A DNA stretch of 64,000 nt from Candidatus Gastranaerophilales bacterium. Lineage in GTDB: Bacteria > Cyanobacteriota > Vampirovibrionia > Gastranaerophilales > Gastranaerophilaceae. Below, piece after piece: positions 55,429-64,000 of this stretch (the stretch's first letter is position 1; every line of letters starts with the position of its first letter). Where the stretch lies: positions 1 through 64,000 of the forward strand of contig CALVBU010000005.1 of the NCBI GenBank assembly GCA_944325875.1, in the 5' to 3' direction. The notes beneath the pieces were generated by a model, which worked only from the letters and a program-made list of their open reading frames with translations, did no database searches and was not told where the DNA came from. Both the position numbers and the translations under genes were made by a program.

Positions 55429-58400
55429 CTATTTTATGGATGTTATTTGATTATGAATATTAATTATATTGTCTATATCAAGCATAGGGTCAACAATATC
55501 AGGCAGAACAGGTTTTTTCATCGGAATACCCAGCTCTTTCATACGTGCAAATTTATAACACTCCGTGAGATATTTTGAATAAGCTGCTTTTATGTGTTCA
55601 TTTCCTTTTGCATTCATATTTTCGACAACTCTGACAAGCGGATCTGTAATAGCTTTTATTTTCGGATTACCTTTACTTAAATCTTTGTTTTGGGAAATAT
55701 CATAGAAAATGTGCTCACTTTCTGCAAGCTCATTAATATATTTACCGCGAATTTGGAATTCACTTATAACGCCGTTTTTATGCTGAATATTCATCTGACA
55801 AGTTGTATAGCCTGAAGCTTTAATTGCTTTTTGAGAGTTATAATCTTTATTATACAAATCTTCTTTTCCCACAGGAGCATTTACATCAGAAATAACTTTC
55901 AACTCATATCCCTGACGTCTGCAATGAGCTTGGAGCTGTTTTATTTGGGCGCTGGAGAAATAAGGAATAGAGCCTTCCCCTTGGTAATTATTAATCTCAA
56001 GGATTTTTATTTCACCGCTGTCAATAGCATTTAACAGAGATTGATGAATTTTTGCAATAGCTACAGGTGATGCATCATCAAGCACAAGTCTTGCACCGAA
56101 AGTATCTTGAATAGTATTAATTACAGTATCATAATCATTAATTAAATTTTGTTTCTGCATGTTATATTTTTCAATCAAAACATCTGCAGCTTCTTGAGTC
56201 AAAGGCTCATCACCTTTTTTAAGTTTTGTGGCATTATATTCATCAATATTTTCTAAATCAGCAATTTTTTGATCTATTCTATCTATTTCACGGTAAATTT
56301 TTTCATTAAGACCTTCCAAGTCCTTGACACGTGTACTTAGAGTTCCAAAAGATTGATCTATATATTTCAAATAATCATTTTTTATTTCATTACTACTTTT
56401 CGATACCCAGTTAAAGAATTTTTCGGAATTTGCAGAAATTTTTTGATTATCTTCAGCTGAATATTTACTAGCAAATTTATTATTTGTGTATATATTAGGA
56501 TCAGTATTTATATTATCTCTTGCTTTCATATTGAACATCCATTTAGGAAGTCCAAGTTTTACAAGTAAATCTTTAAATTCAGGTGAATATTTACTATAAT
56601 CACCTTCCGCAGCTACGGCTAGAAATTCTGATTTATTAGTATACGCATAAGGAATATGCCAATCAGGAATTCCTGCATTGTCAAACTCTTCAACATATTT
56701 GCATTTGGCCAAATCAGGTTCTAACGTTCCATCTTCTGCTATTGCTTTTTCCATAATTGGGGTTCCATCTGGATAAAACATAGGTTGGCCATCACTATCA
56801 AGTCTTTGGACTTGTTTATGTACAACAATCTCATCTATATTTATCTTTTCTACTGAACCATCTTTATTATGGACAGTTATAATACCATCTTTAGTATTAA
56901 TTTCTGAATCATTAGCATGAGCGATTTCATGTCTTAATGTATATATAACATCTTCTAAATACCGGCCATTAAGACTTATATTTTTAGTAACTGAATTACA
57001 ATATCCACTCGACTGGAAAACTTTATCTATATAATCTTTTTTTATGACACTCAAATCAAGAACTGGTGGCATTTGAGCTTGTCCTCTGCTCGCTTTTTGC
57101 CATTCTTGCAACTCATTATATACAAAATCAAGCACTTTTGTATCGCTTTCATCTGCTAAAAACATTTTGACACCAAATGAGTCATAGATTTTTTCACAAC
57201 GTTTCCTTGTAGCTTCAGGTAATTGAGATAGATATTTTTCTCTATATAAACGAGAAATATTACTTTTTTCTTTTTTACTGTAATATAAATTATCTTCGAT
57301 AGAAGAGTTTTTATTTATATAAAGCTTTAATTGCTCAATTTGTTTATCTTTTACATAGTTGATTATTCCTAATTCTGTAATTTCAGGAGTAGTGTTTTGG
57401 TCAAAGTAAGACTCAAAATCTTTTTTTGACATCGTTTTATACTTTTCAACTAAATCCTTAAAAACTCTTGCACTATCAGGATATTCTTTTTCCATATACT
57501 CTAAATATGCTGAAGCATTTCCATAAACATAAGCAGTTTCACCTCGAAATTCTTTATCTATATTAACATATTCAACCAACTTTAAGTAATCTTCAGGCTT
57601 AACATCAGCACTGTTAGTATTTAATTTTTCTACTATACTAGAGGTTTCTGCATAGATTTTACTCAAAATATATTTATCTTGAATTTCAGATAGATTTGGA
57701 AGATATTTTTCCATTTTAGCGACAAAATCAATACGCTTTTGAATATCTTTAATTTTTTTAGCATTCCGCTTAATTAAAGCTTTTGAAGTCTTATCCTTTA
57801 TATTAGTTTGAGCAATTTTAGCCGCATTAACTTTATCATAAATCTTAGGCTGCAATTGATGCATCTTGGCAACAACAGTCATAAATTTATCATCTTTCAA
57901 AATTTCCTTAATTTCTGCCTGAAGATCTTTATTTTTAGGAGAAGCAATAACTTTTGCGATATATCGGATATCACTACTGTTTTTTGCAACACTGACTAAC
58001 GAGAAAGACAGTTTTACAAGTTCATCATCTGAAAAATTATCACTTAACAACAAATCTTTTATCTGAATAATTTTATCTATATCTTTTATGCCAAATGCCT
58101 TAGCTCCGTTATTGAATTGTAAAGAAACTGCACGATTTAAAGCTTCAACTGATTTATTACTATCAAATAAATCAACGTTCTCAATAAATTTATTCAAATC
58201 ATTCCATTTAGAATCTCCTGAATTTTCTCGTTTTGGCATATCCAAAAGAATTTGAGCAGCTTTCATTTGAGTTGGTTTTATAGTCCAAATTAAAGTTGAT
58301 AATGATTTAACATTTTCAGGGGTATTATCAAAAGTTTCTATCAAATCTCTTTGTAATTTAATTTTATCAATAGGATCTATTCTTTTATCTGAGTTAGCAG

Positions 58401-60645
58401 AGAATAAGCACTCTCTTACAAAAATATCATCATATTTTTGGCGAGCAAAATCGATAAATTCAGAAACTTTTGCTATATTCTCAACACCAAACTTCTCTAT
58501 GAAAAATTCACTATCCAATTCTTTAAATAATGGGGTTCCGTCTTTCGGGTCTGTTAGTGAAACTAATTTACTTTTAAACTCTTTAATATCAAGTTTTTTT
58601 GTAGGTACTGGAATATAATCTCCAACATCAGAAGAATTTTCAAGTCTTTTTGCAAACGGAGCAACCTCATCAAGCTCATCTGCACGAATTCCACCTTCTA
58701 ACACCGGTCCGCCTTTTTGGGTAGAATTTGTCTGAACATCTTCTTTTGAAGAAGCTTTTTTCTTAGTTGGAGATGCAGGAGAATGATTTACCGTATTTTC
58801 TTGTTCATATTTCGATTTTAATGCTTTTTTAGCAGCTAAAAGCTCAGGGGCAGATATTTCTTTATTTTTAAATCTTTCATTTAAATCTGCTAATTCTGCT
58901 TGATACTGAGCATTATTTGACAAATCTTGTTTTTTTAATGGTGCAATTCCTTTTGCCGAGTCATCCATAGCCTTAAGAAGTTGTTTAGCTTCGGTTTCAG
59001 ATAATTTAAAATCTTTAAATGCGTCCATCACATAAGCGACTTTTGCATCACCCGACATAGGAGCAAGAACTTTTTGCATTTTTGTACCAACTAGAGAGCC
59101 ACCGATAGACATAATCCAATCCATTTCGGTTGCGCCATCTTTTTGGAGTGCCATAGTGGTAGCCATATCAGCGGCAACTTCAGTCGTTACACCTGCTGTA
59201 TTTGCAAGCCGTGTAACAGTTTTAAGACTTTTGGCAATATCAGCAGGAATATCAGGACTTTTAGCTGCAATTTTTATAAAGTCATCTAATGATTTACCGC
59301 CATCTTGCATAACTTTTGCAAGCCCTTTTACTTTCACAAAACTACGAGTAAGATCTCCGACTTTACCAGCACCCATACCTAAAGCCATCCAGCCGGCTTG
59401 TTCTACAAATTCTGAACCGTAGTTTTTCCAATCTTCTGCAGTCATACCATCTGCATCAGTTGCTTTTTGAATAAATCCTACCGGATTTGTAAGCATTACA
59501 CCCGTTGAAACTAATGCAAGTGAACCTCCGCCAGAGAACATTGCTCCTGCCATAGCAAGAATATTCACACCCATCTGAACATAGGCCTGACCTTGCTCTT
59601 GGCTCATTACATAATTTTGTGCAAGTTGTTTTAAATCTTTTTTACCATAAGCTTGAGCAAAACTTTTTTCATAATCTTTCTGATATTGGTCCATTTTTAC
59701 TTCATTCAATTTTGCAATTTCTTCACTGGAAGCATTTTCAGGAATTTCGACACCCAAAATATTTGAATGAAGCTTATTTAAACGTAATTCAATTTCTTTA
59801 CCGATAATTTGAGCCTGTTCTTGCGTAATCGGCTGCCAATCGCCTTCTTTTGTTTCTCGATAAATTCCAATTTTACCATCTTCATCTTTTCTGATTGCAA
59901 AACGACCATCCTCTTTCAAATAATCTTTGATAGCAGGATCATTTTCATGTCCTTTAATTGCAGCTTGGATAACCTCTCCTATTTTGGTATAACCCATAGT
60001 TGCAAGAGTTTCCAAAATAGCTTTTTCACCTGCACGATTAATATTATTAGAAGTATCGTTTACTAAAGCATTTTTCAGTTTTGCTTTCAAACCATCTATC
60101 ACATCTGTAGAGGCTTGAAATTCTGCCATAGCTTTTGCTTTTTGGCTACATTCGGCTATTTTTTTCTCATCAAAACTTACACCTCTACGTTTTTGAAATT
60201 CTGTATCAAATTCCGATGGGACTTTTCTTGCAGCATCTTCGATTGCAGAAAAATCCTGCTGAGCTCCTTGAATAGCTGCAGAAACATTTGATTTTGCATA
60301 CTCGGTATTAAAAACTTCTTTAACAAAATTTACACTCGTACTTATATAATTTTCTTTTTTGTCCTGATCAGACATAGTCTTCATAGAATCAGCAAGCATT
60401 TCTTTCATAAATTGCATAGCTTCTTCCTGACCGGAAGTATACTTAGGCTGCGGTTTAGCTTTTGGCATCCAACCGACAGATTCGTATAAATCTAATTCAT
60501 AAGCTTTTTTGTCAGAACTTTTGGATAGTAATGCCTGTAACTCAGTAGCAGATTTCTTTTCAAGTTCAGCACGACGCTTTTCTGCACTTTGTCCCGACAA
60601 CCCTTCAGCTTGTATTAGTATATTTATTAAAATTGGATCCGACAT
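55429..60645 (-). CDS. Giant multidomain protein with HEXXH metalloprotease and RelA/SpoT-like domains
   Basis: 1738 residues from the ATG at 60645 (AAAGG upstream; an ATG ten codons earlier is weaker). There is no signal peptide. Two hydrophobic glycine-rich stretches near 365-410 and 430-450 could insert in membranes. A helical centre follows. HEIAH (1239-1243) with a downstream SEFLAVAAEG (E1340) matches the zinc site of lethal-factor-like (ATLF) peptidases. The C-terminus shows RelA/SpoT synthetase landmarks: RVKDLEGLNEKI (R1439), DTFGAR (D1514), GYTTCQ (Y1613) and EFQIR (1629-1633). It looks like a polymorphic toxin or effector. Both domain calls come from motifs only. Confidence 0.7.
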   Translation of the reverse strand: MSDPILINILIQAEGLSGQSAEKRRAELEKKSATELQALLSKSSDKKAYELDLYESVGWMPKAKPQPKYTSGQEEAMQFMKEMLADSMKTMSDQDKKENYISTSVNFVKEVFNTEYAKSNVSAAIQGAQQDFSAIEDAARKVPSEFDTEFQKRRGVSFDEKKIAECSQKAKAMAEFQASTDVIDGLKAKLKNALVNDTSNNINRAGEKAILETLATMGYTKIGEVIQAAIKGHENDPAIKDYLKEDGRFAIRKDEDGKIGIYRETKEGDWQPITQEQAQIIGKEIELRLNKLHSNILGVEIPENASSEEIAKLNEVKMDQYQKDYEKSFAQAYGKKDLKQLAQNYVMSQEQGQAYVQMGVNILAMAGAMFSGGGSLALVSTGVMLTNPVGFIQKATDADGMTAEDWKNYGSEFVEQAGWMALGMGAGKVGDLTRSFVKVKGLAKVMQDGGKSLDDFIKIAAKSPDIPADIAKSLKTVTRLANTAGVTTEVAADMATTMALQKDGATEMDWIMSIGGSLVGTKMQKVLAPMSGDAKVAYVMDAFKDFKLSETEAKQLLKAMDDSAKGIAPLKKQDLSNNAQYQAELADLNERFKNKEISAPELLAAKKALKSKYEQENTVNHSPASPTKKKASSKEDVQTNSTQKGGPVLEGGIRADELDEVAPFAKRLENSSDVGDYIPVPTKKLDIKEFKSKLVSLTDPKDGTPLFKELDSEFFIEKFGVENIAKVSEFIDFARQKYDDIFVRECLFSANSDKRIDPIDKIKLQRDLIETFDNTPENVKSLSTLIWTIKPTQMKAAQILLDMPKRENSGDSKWNDLNKFIENVDLFDSNKSVEALNRAVSLQFNNGAKAFGIKDIDKIIQIKDLLLSDNFSDDELVKLSFSLVSVAKNSSDIRYIAKVIASPKNKDLQAEIKEILKDDKFMTVVAKMHQLQPKIYDKVNAAKIAQTNIKDKTSKALIKRNAKKIKDIQKRIDFVAKMEKYLPNLSEIQDKYILSKIYAETSSIVEKLNTNSADVKPEDYLKLVEYVNIDKEFRGETAYVYGNASAYLEYMEKEYPDSARVFKDLVEKYKTMSKKDFESYFDQNTTPEITELGIINYVKDKQIEQLKLYINKNSSIEDNLYYSKKEKSNISRLYREKYLSQLPEATRKRCEKIYDSFGVKMFLADESDTKVLDFVYNELQEWQKASRGQAQMPPVLDLSVIKKDYIDKVFQSSGYCNSVTKNISLNGRYLEDVIYTLRHEIAHANDSEINTKDGIITVHNKDGSVEKINIDEIVVHKQVQRLDSDGQPMFYPDGTPIMEKAIAEDGTLEPDLAKCKYVEEFDNAGIPDWHIPYAYTNKSEFLAVAAEGDYSKYSPEFKDLLVKLGLPKWMFNMKARDNINTDPNIYTNNKFASKYSAEDNQKISANSEKFFNWVSKSSNEIKNDYLKYIDQSFGTLSTRVKDLEGLNEKIYREIDRIDQKIADLENIDEYNATKLKKGDEPLTQEAADVLIEKYNMQKQNLINDYDTVINTIQDTFGARLVLDDASPVAIAKIHQSLLNAIDSGEIKILEINNYQGEGSIPYFSSAQIKQLQAHCRRQGYELKVISDVNAPVGKEDLYNKDYNSQKAIKASGYTTCQMNIQHKNGVISEFQIRGKYINELAESEHIFYDISQNKDLSKGNPKIKAITDPLVRVVENMNAKGNEHIKAAYSKYLTECYKFARMKELGIPMKKPVLPDIVDPMLDIDNIINIHNQITSIK

Positions 60646-60780
60646 TTCTAACCTTTCACAACTTTTTATACGCATTTTTAATGTTAAAACTTTAAACGTT
60701 CGTCCATTTTATTAAAATATCTTTACAAATTGCGTTAAAAAGCTCAGTATGCTACACTTCTTGCTAAGAGAGGGTTTAAG

Positions 60781-61653
60781 ATGAAAAATATTATTGTATA
60801 TACAAGTAAAAAAGTTTCCAACCTTGCAGACGTCCTCGCAACACTTGATGACGTTAATGTAAGAATTGAAGATGCCGAAAAATTAAGAGAATATGAAACT
60901 CTTAATCCTGGTTTGATTATCGTAGAAGATGTTCCAAATATCAAAGATGTTTTAATGGTTACAAAATTCAAAGTTCCTGTACTATTTGTCGGAGAAACAT
61001 TTAAAGGAACAACTGTAAGAGCTATTACTTACGATATGATTAAAACTCCGGTTGATAATGATGAGCTTTTAATCAGAGCAAAATCTTTGTTGAAAATAAA
61101 AGAATTAAGAGAAAAATTACTTCAAGTATCAACAACAGATGAGCTTACAGGTCTACATAACAGAAAATATTTACAAGAACGTCTTGAACAAGAAATTTCA
61201 CGTGCAAAACGTTATGGAACAAAACTTTCTTGTCTATTATTTGACCTTGATTTCTTCAAAGTTGTCAATGATATTTACGGTTATGAATGGGGCGATGTAT
61301 TACTCCGTTCTATCGCTGATAAACTTAAACAACTTATCAGAAAAGAAGATATTTTAACAAGATACGGTGATGAAGAATTTCTTCTAATCCTTCCAAACAC
61401 ATCTGAAGAAAATGCATTCCTTTTTGCAGAACGTTTCAGACGTGATATTGAAAAAATGGAATTCATTCCTGCAGGTGAAGAAGAAAGACATCCTATCACA
61501 ATTTCAGGCGGTATTTCATCATACCCTTGCCTTGAAAACACTGAAGAGGATGTAAATACAATAATCCGCTATGCTGAACACGCATTATACAATGCAAAAA
61601 AACGCGGAAAAAATAAAATTGTTCAATTCTCTCAAATTAACTTGGGAGACTAA
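60781..61653 (+). CDS. Receiver-like + GGDEF protein with altered GGDEF loop
   Basis: 290 residues. The first 110 residues have a response-regulator-like alpha/beta pattern, but GLIIVEDVP offers no obvious phospho-acceptor Asp in the usual context. The GGDEF domain is full length (TTDELTGLHNRKYLQERLEQ, FDLDFFKVVND), but its signature reads GDEEF instead of GGEEF in RYGDEEFLL. Activity as diguanylate cyclase is therefore uncertain. Divergent from the giant gene by 135 bp. Confidence 0.85.
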   Translation: MKNIIVYTSKKVSNLADVLATLDDVNVRIEDAEKLREYETLNPGLIIVEDVPNIKDVLMVTKFKVPVLFVGETFKGTTVRAITYDMIKTPVDNDELLIRAKSLLKIKELREKLLQVSTTDELTGLHNRKYLQERLEQEISRAKRYGTKLSCLLFDLDFFKVVNDIYGYEWGDVLLRSIADKLKQLIRKEDILTRYGDEEFLLILPNTSEENAFLFAERFRRDIEKMEFIPAGEEERHPITISGGISSYPCLENTEEDVNTIIRYAEHALYNAKKRGKNKIVQFSQINLGD

Positions 61654-61659
61654 TAAAAA

Positions 61660-61840
61660 GACCCACATAAGTGCGGGAAAATGCTGAGCTGATTTTCAGT
61701 AAGGCAAATTGTAATGAAGCTAAAACGATTTTTTTTAAAATCGTAAGCTATATAAAAGCGGACATTGTCCGCCCTTCCTTTCTGAACACTTACATAGTGT
61801 AAAAATCTGGTTATTTTAGGCGATGGTAACACCGCCTTTT
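61660..61840. terminator. Convergent terminator region with several hairpins
   Basis: Between two convergent genes: CTGA/TCAG near 61684-61699, ACGATTTT/AAAATCGT at 61725-61744, palindrome GCGGACATTGTCCGC at 61758-61772, ACACT/AGTGT near 61787-61801, and a GC-rich stem at 61819-61836 followed by six Ts. The last is a good terminator for the plus-strand gene. Confidence 0.65.
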
Positions 61841-61873
61841 TTATTATTCTCTGATAAAACTACTATAATAAAC

Positions 61874-63640
61874 TTATGATAACTCTCTTATCATTTCGTG
61901 TGCTTCTTCATTATCAGGGAAATTTTCTGTTATTTTTTCCAAAACCTCAAGTGCCCCATCAGCATCACCAAGCTTTGCATCACATTTGGCAATATTCAAC
62001 ATTACATAAGGATTTAGAGGTTTTCCTTCTAAAATATTTTTGAAAATATTTTTTGCCTGAGCATAATCACCAAGTTCAAAATAGCACAAGCCCAAAAGAT
62101 TTTTTACCTCAGGATTACGTTCAAGCTCAAATGATTTAATTAAAAATCTTTTTGCATCCTCATAATCTTTTAGCAAGTAACGGATTTTACCGGCAATAAA
62201 TAATAAAAATCCGCTTTGAACTTTTTTACCAATTGCCAAATCAATTTGCTCACGGGCTTTTTCCAAATCACCTGTATGCATTTTATTCAATGCTGAAAAC
62301 GCTAATATATCGCCATTATCAGGCATAACTTCTAGAGCTTTTTGATAATATTCATCAGCTTGCTTAAATTCGGTTGTTGCATGAAGATAATTTGCATATT
62401 CATACAATATCTCACCGTCATTAGGTGCATATTCAAGAGCCTTATCAAATTCATCTTTTGCGTAGTCAAATAATTTTCTTGTCAAATAAATTACACCCAA
62501 ATCCTTATGAGCCTGAGCATGTTCAGGTTTTAATTCAACAACTTTTTTCAAAATTTTCTCGGCTTTATCGACATCATCTGTAAGCATACATATATTTGCA
62601 AATTCATAGTATGTCTCGAAAGATACCGTTCCTTGAATTATTATCTTTTCATAAATTTCTTTTGCCTGAATAGGTTTATTTATTTTAAGGAAAAGGTTTG
62701 CCAGCTTTTTAGACATTGACGCTGATTTTGGATTTAACGCAACAAGTTTTATTAAAATTCCGATAGCATAGCTATATTCGCCTTTTGCCTCAAAACAACA
62801 AGCCAAATTATACTGATAAGTTTGCTTTTCAGGATGATGCATTATAAGAGTTTTGTAATGTTTAATTGCATTATTCCAATCTTCAAGTTTAACCTCAGAT
62901 AATGCAAGAGCTGTTAAAAAGCTATCATTTTCTTCAAGGCTATAAGCTTTTTCAAAATATTCACAAGCTTTTTGGTGATCATTTTTCATTTGCAAAATTG
63001 AACCAATATTGAAATAAGTTATTGCATTATCAGGATCGAGTTCAGTTGCCTTATGGAAGTTTTCAATCGCCTTATCAAGGTTTCCGATAGTAATATAAGA
63101 AGTTCCAAGATTATTATACAACTGTGCGTGATCAGGTTTTAATTCAAGTGCCTTTTCCAAATAATAAACGCTTTCTTCAAAACGTTTTGTTGACATATAA
63201 GCTGTACCAACAATATAGAAAAGAGTATAATCATCTTGAACTTTTTCAAGAATTTTTTTACCTAACTCAATAGCCTTATCTTCGTTGTGTTGTTTAACGT
63301 AAATTACGCAAAGACATTTATATGCCTCAGTGTAATCTTCTCTGAGTTTTATAACTTCTTCATAAGCAGCAGTCGCATGAATATAATCTTCCTGATAATC
63401 ATAGCAACAAGCTAAATAAAACCAACTGGTCGCATCTTCAGGAAAATATTTTATAATAGTCTCATAATTACTTTGTGCATCTTTGTAATTTTCCAGATTA
63501 ATATTGCACAAGCCCAATAGTTTAAGAGCTTCTAAATTATTTTCATCGTTATTTGATATACAAGAAAGTCTTTCTTTTGCTTCCTCATATTTTTTATCAG
63601 CTACAAGTTCCGTAATTTCGTTTAAATTCAATTCTTCCAT
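61874..63640 (-). CDS. Tetratricopeptide-repeat protein
   Basis: 588 residues made almost wholly of about 15 TPR units of 34 residues. Examples are ATSWFYLACCYDYQEDYIHA, then AQLYNNLGTSYITIGNLDKA, then AITYFNIGSILQMKNDHQKA, with the usual W/L-G-Y-A-P positions. There is no signal peptide, membrane helix or enzymatic domain. TPR arrays bind other proteins; in this genome the partner is unknown. Monocistronic. Confidence 0.92.
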   Translation of the reverse strand: MEELNLNEITELVADKKYEEAKERLSCISNNDENNLEALKLLGLCNINLENYKDAQSNYETIIKYFPEDATSWFYLACCYDYQEDYIHATAAYEEVIKLREDYTEAYKCLCVIYVKQHNEDKAIELGKKILEKVQDDYTLFYIVGTAYMSTKRFEESVYYLEKALELKPDHAQLYNNLGTSYITIGNLDKAIENFHKATELDPDNAITYFNIGSILQMKNDHQKACEYFEKAYSLEENDSFLTALALSEVKLEDWNNAIKHYKTLIMHHPEKQTYQYNLACCFEAKGEYSYAIGILIKLVALNPKSASMSKKLANLFLKINKPIQAKEIYEKIIIQGTVSFETYYEFANICMLTDDVDKAEKILKKVVELKPEHAQAHKDLGVIYLTRKLFDYAKDEFDKALEYAPNDGEILYEYANYLHATTEFKQADEYYQKALEVMPDNGDILAFSALNKMHTGDLEKAREQIDLAIGKKVQSGFLLFIAGKIRYLLKDYEDAKRFLIKSFELERNPEVKNLLGLCYFELGDYAQAKNIFKNILEGKPLNPYVMLNIAKCDAKLGDADGALEVLEKITENFPDNEEAHEMIRELS

Positions 63641-63723
63641 AACTGAATTATATCATAAAAAGATTAGGGCAATTTTTTCTATGTTCTTTTTTTATTATAA
63701 TGGTTTCAAAAAAGGAGTTAAGA

Positions 63724-64000
63724 ATGCCGATAGATTTCAATTCTCACGTGATGTTTACTATTCCAAAACCTGCTGTATATAATAATATCCAGCATAATCA
63801 GACCAATTTAAACACAAATATTCAATCTGATACTTTTATAAAAAACGTTAATCAAAAAATTGATAAAGATTATTCGGGAATGATTATTGAGAAAAAATCT
63901 TTCGGGAAAATTGAAAAAACAGGAGAGATGGCAGATTTATACACCATCACAAATAAAAACGGTTTGAGCGTTGACTTATCGACATTTGGAGCAACAATTA
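63724..64000 (+). CDS. Aldose 1-epimerase (mutarotase) family, 3' end cut off by the window
   Basis: AAGGAG lies 7 bp before the ATG. The first 60 residues (MPIDFNSHVMFTIPKPAVYN) are an extension not found in GalM. From residue 62, FGKIEKTGEMADLYTITN and then NGLSVDLSTFGATI give the N-terminal strands of galactose mutarotase. The catalytic residues lie beyond the window. The family interconverts anomers of aldoses. Confidence 0.75.
   Translation, partial: MPIDFNSHVMFTIPKPAVYNNIQHNQTNLNTNIQSDTFIKNVNQKIDKDYSGMIIEKKSFGKIEKTGEMADLYTITNKNGLSVDLSTFGATI

Noticed and set aside
1-64000. CRISPR array or cas genes in the defence island
   Set aside because: No regularly spaced direct repeats and no Cas-like proteins were seen.

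Overview
The window is AT-rich bacterial DNA with short intergenic gaps and AGGAGG-type ribosome binding sites. A cluster of prepilin-like genes starts with the N-terminus KRNAFTLAEVLITLGIIGIV. There is also a two-Cys-pair zinc-ribbon protein and a TolC/EmrAB-type efflux set, which point to a Gram-negative envelope. Together these suggest a gut-type non-photosynthetic relative of Cyanobacteria (Vampirovibrionia/Gastranaerophilales). This is inference from gene style; no rRNA is present to test it.

Region 1 (about 1-25,200) is an accessory defence island. It opens with the 5' part of a Mu-type DDE transposase on the minus strand. A DUF1643 gene, a small HTH gene and a secreted repeat protein follow. 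Next comes a complete type 1 BREX operon, brxA-brxB-brxC-pglX-[HEPN-like]-pglZ-brxL-[HEPN-like?]. Its BrxL ends in an MIT_C-like phospholipase-D-fold domain where the Lon-like part is expected. Behind it lie four small unknown genes, a third HEPN-type protein, and a 1405-residue GHKL-ATPase/DUF3883 protein bracketed by 20-bp direct repeats. The island ends against a tRNA-Ala(UGC) gene, and a 17-bp T-arm copy sits 4.6 kb inside the island. A 14-bp inverted repeat lies next to the transposase and again behind the BREX operon.

Region 2 (25,200-64,000) is chromosomal core. It holds Mini-RNase III, a TrmB-type regulator, thymidine kinase, and a tripartite drug efflux system (divergent TolC-like gene, MarR regulator, EmrA, EmrB). 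It also holds shikimate-pathway genes aroK-aroB and aroC with two pilin genes wedged between them, and a UvrD/PcrA helicase. Further along are a Nudix/HAD pair, c-di-GMP enzymes, a two-component system, TadA, BioY, RimI, a TPR protein and the start of an aldose 1-epimerase.

The most novel-looking items are as follows. (a) A leader module of about 250 bp occurs in front of all three pilin genes. It contains a conserved promoter, a 16-codon upstream ORF with its own Shine-Dalgarno and an 11-G tract, a CCUCCG segment complementary to the pilin Shine-Dalgarno, and a conserved hairpin. (b) A 351-bp array of eight near-perfect hairpins lies beside aroC. (c) A 1738-residue protein combines an HEXXH (lethal-factor-like) metalloprotease motif with a C-terminal RelA/SpoT-like synthetase domain, and a small same-strand gene follows it that could be its partner. 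(d) The BREX locus is enriched in HEPN proteins and carries an altered BrxL.
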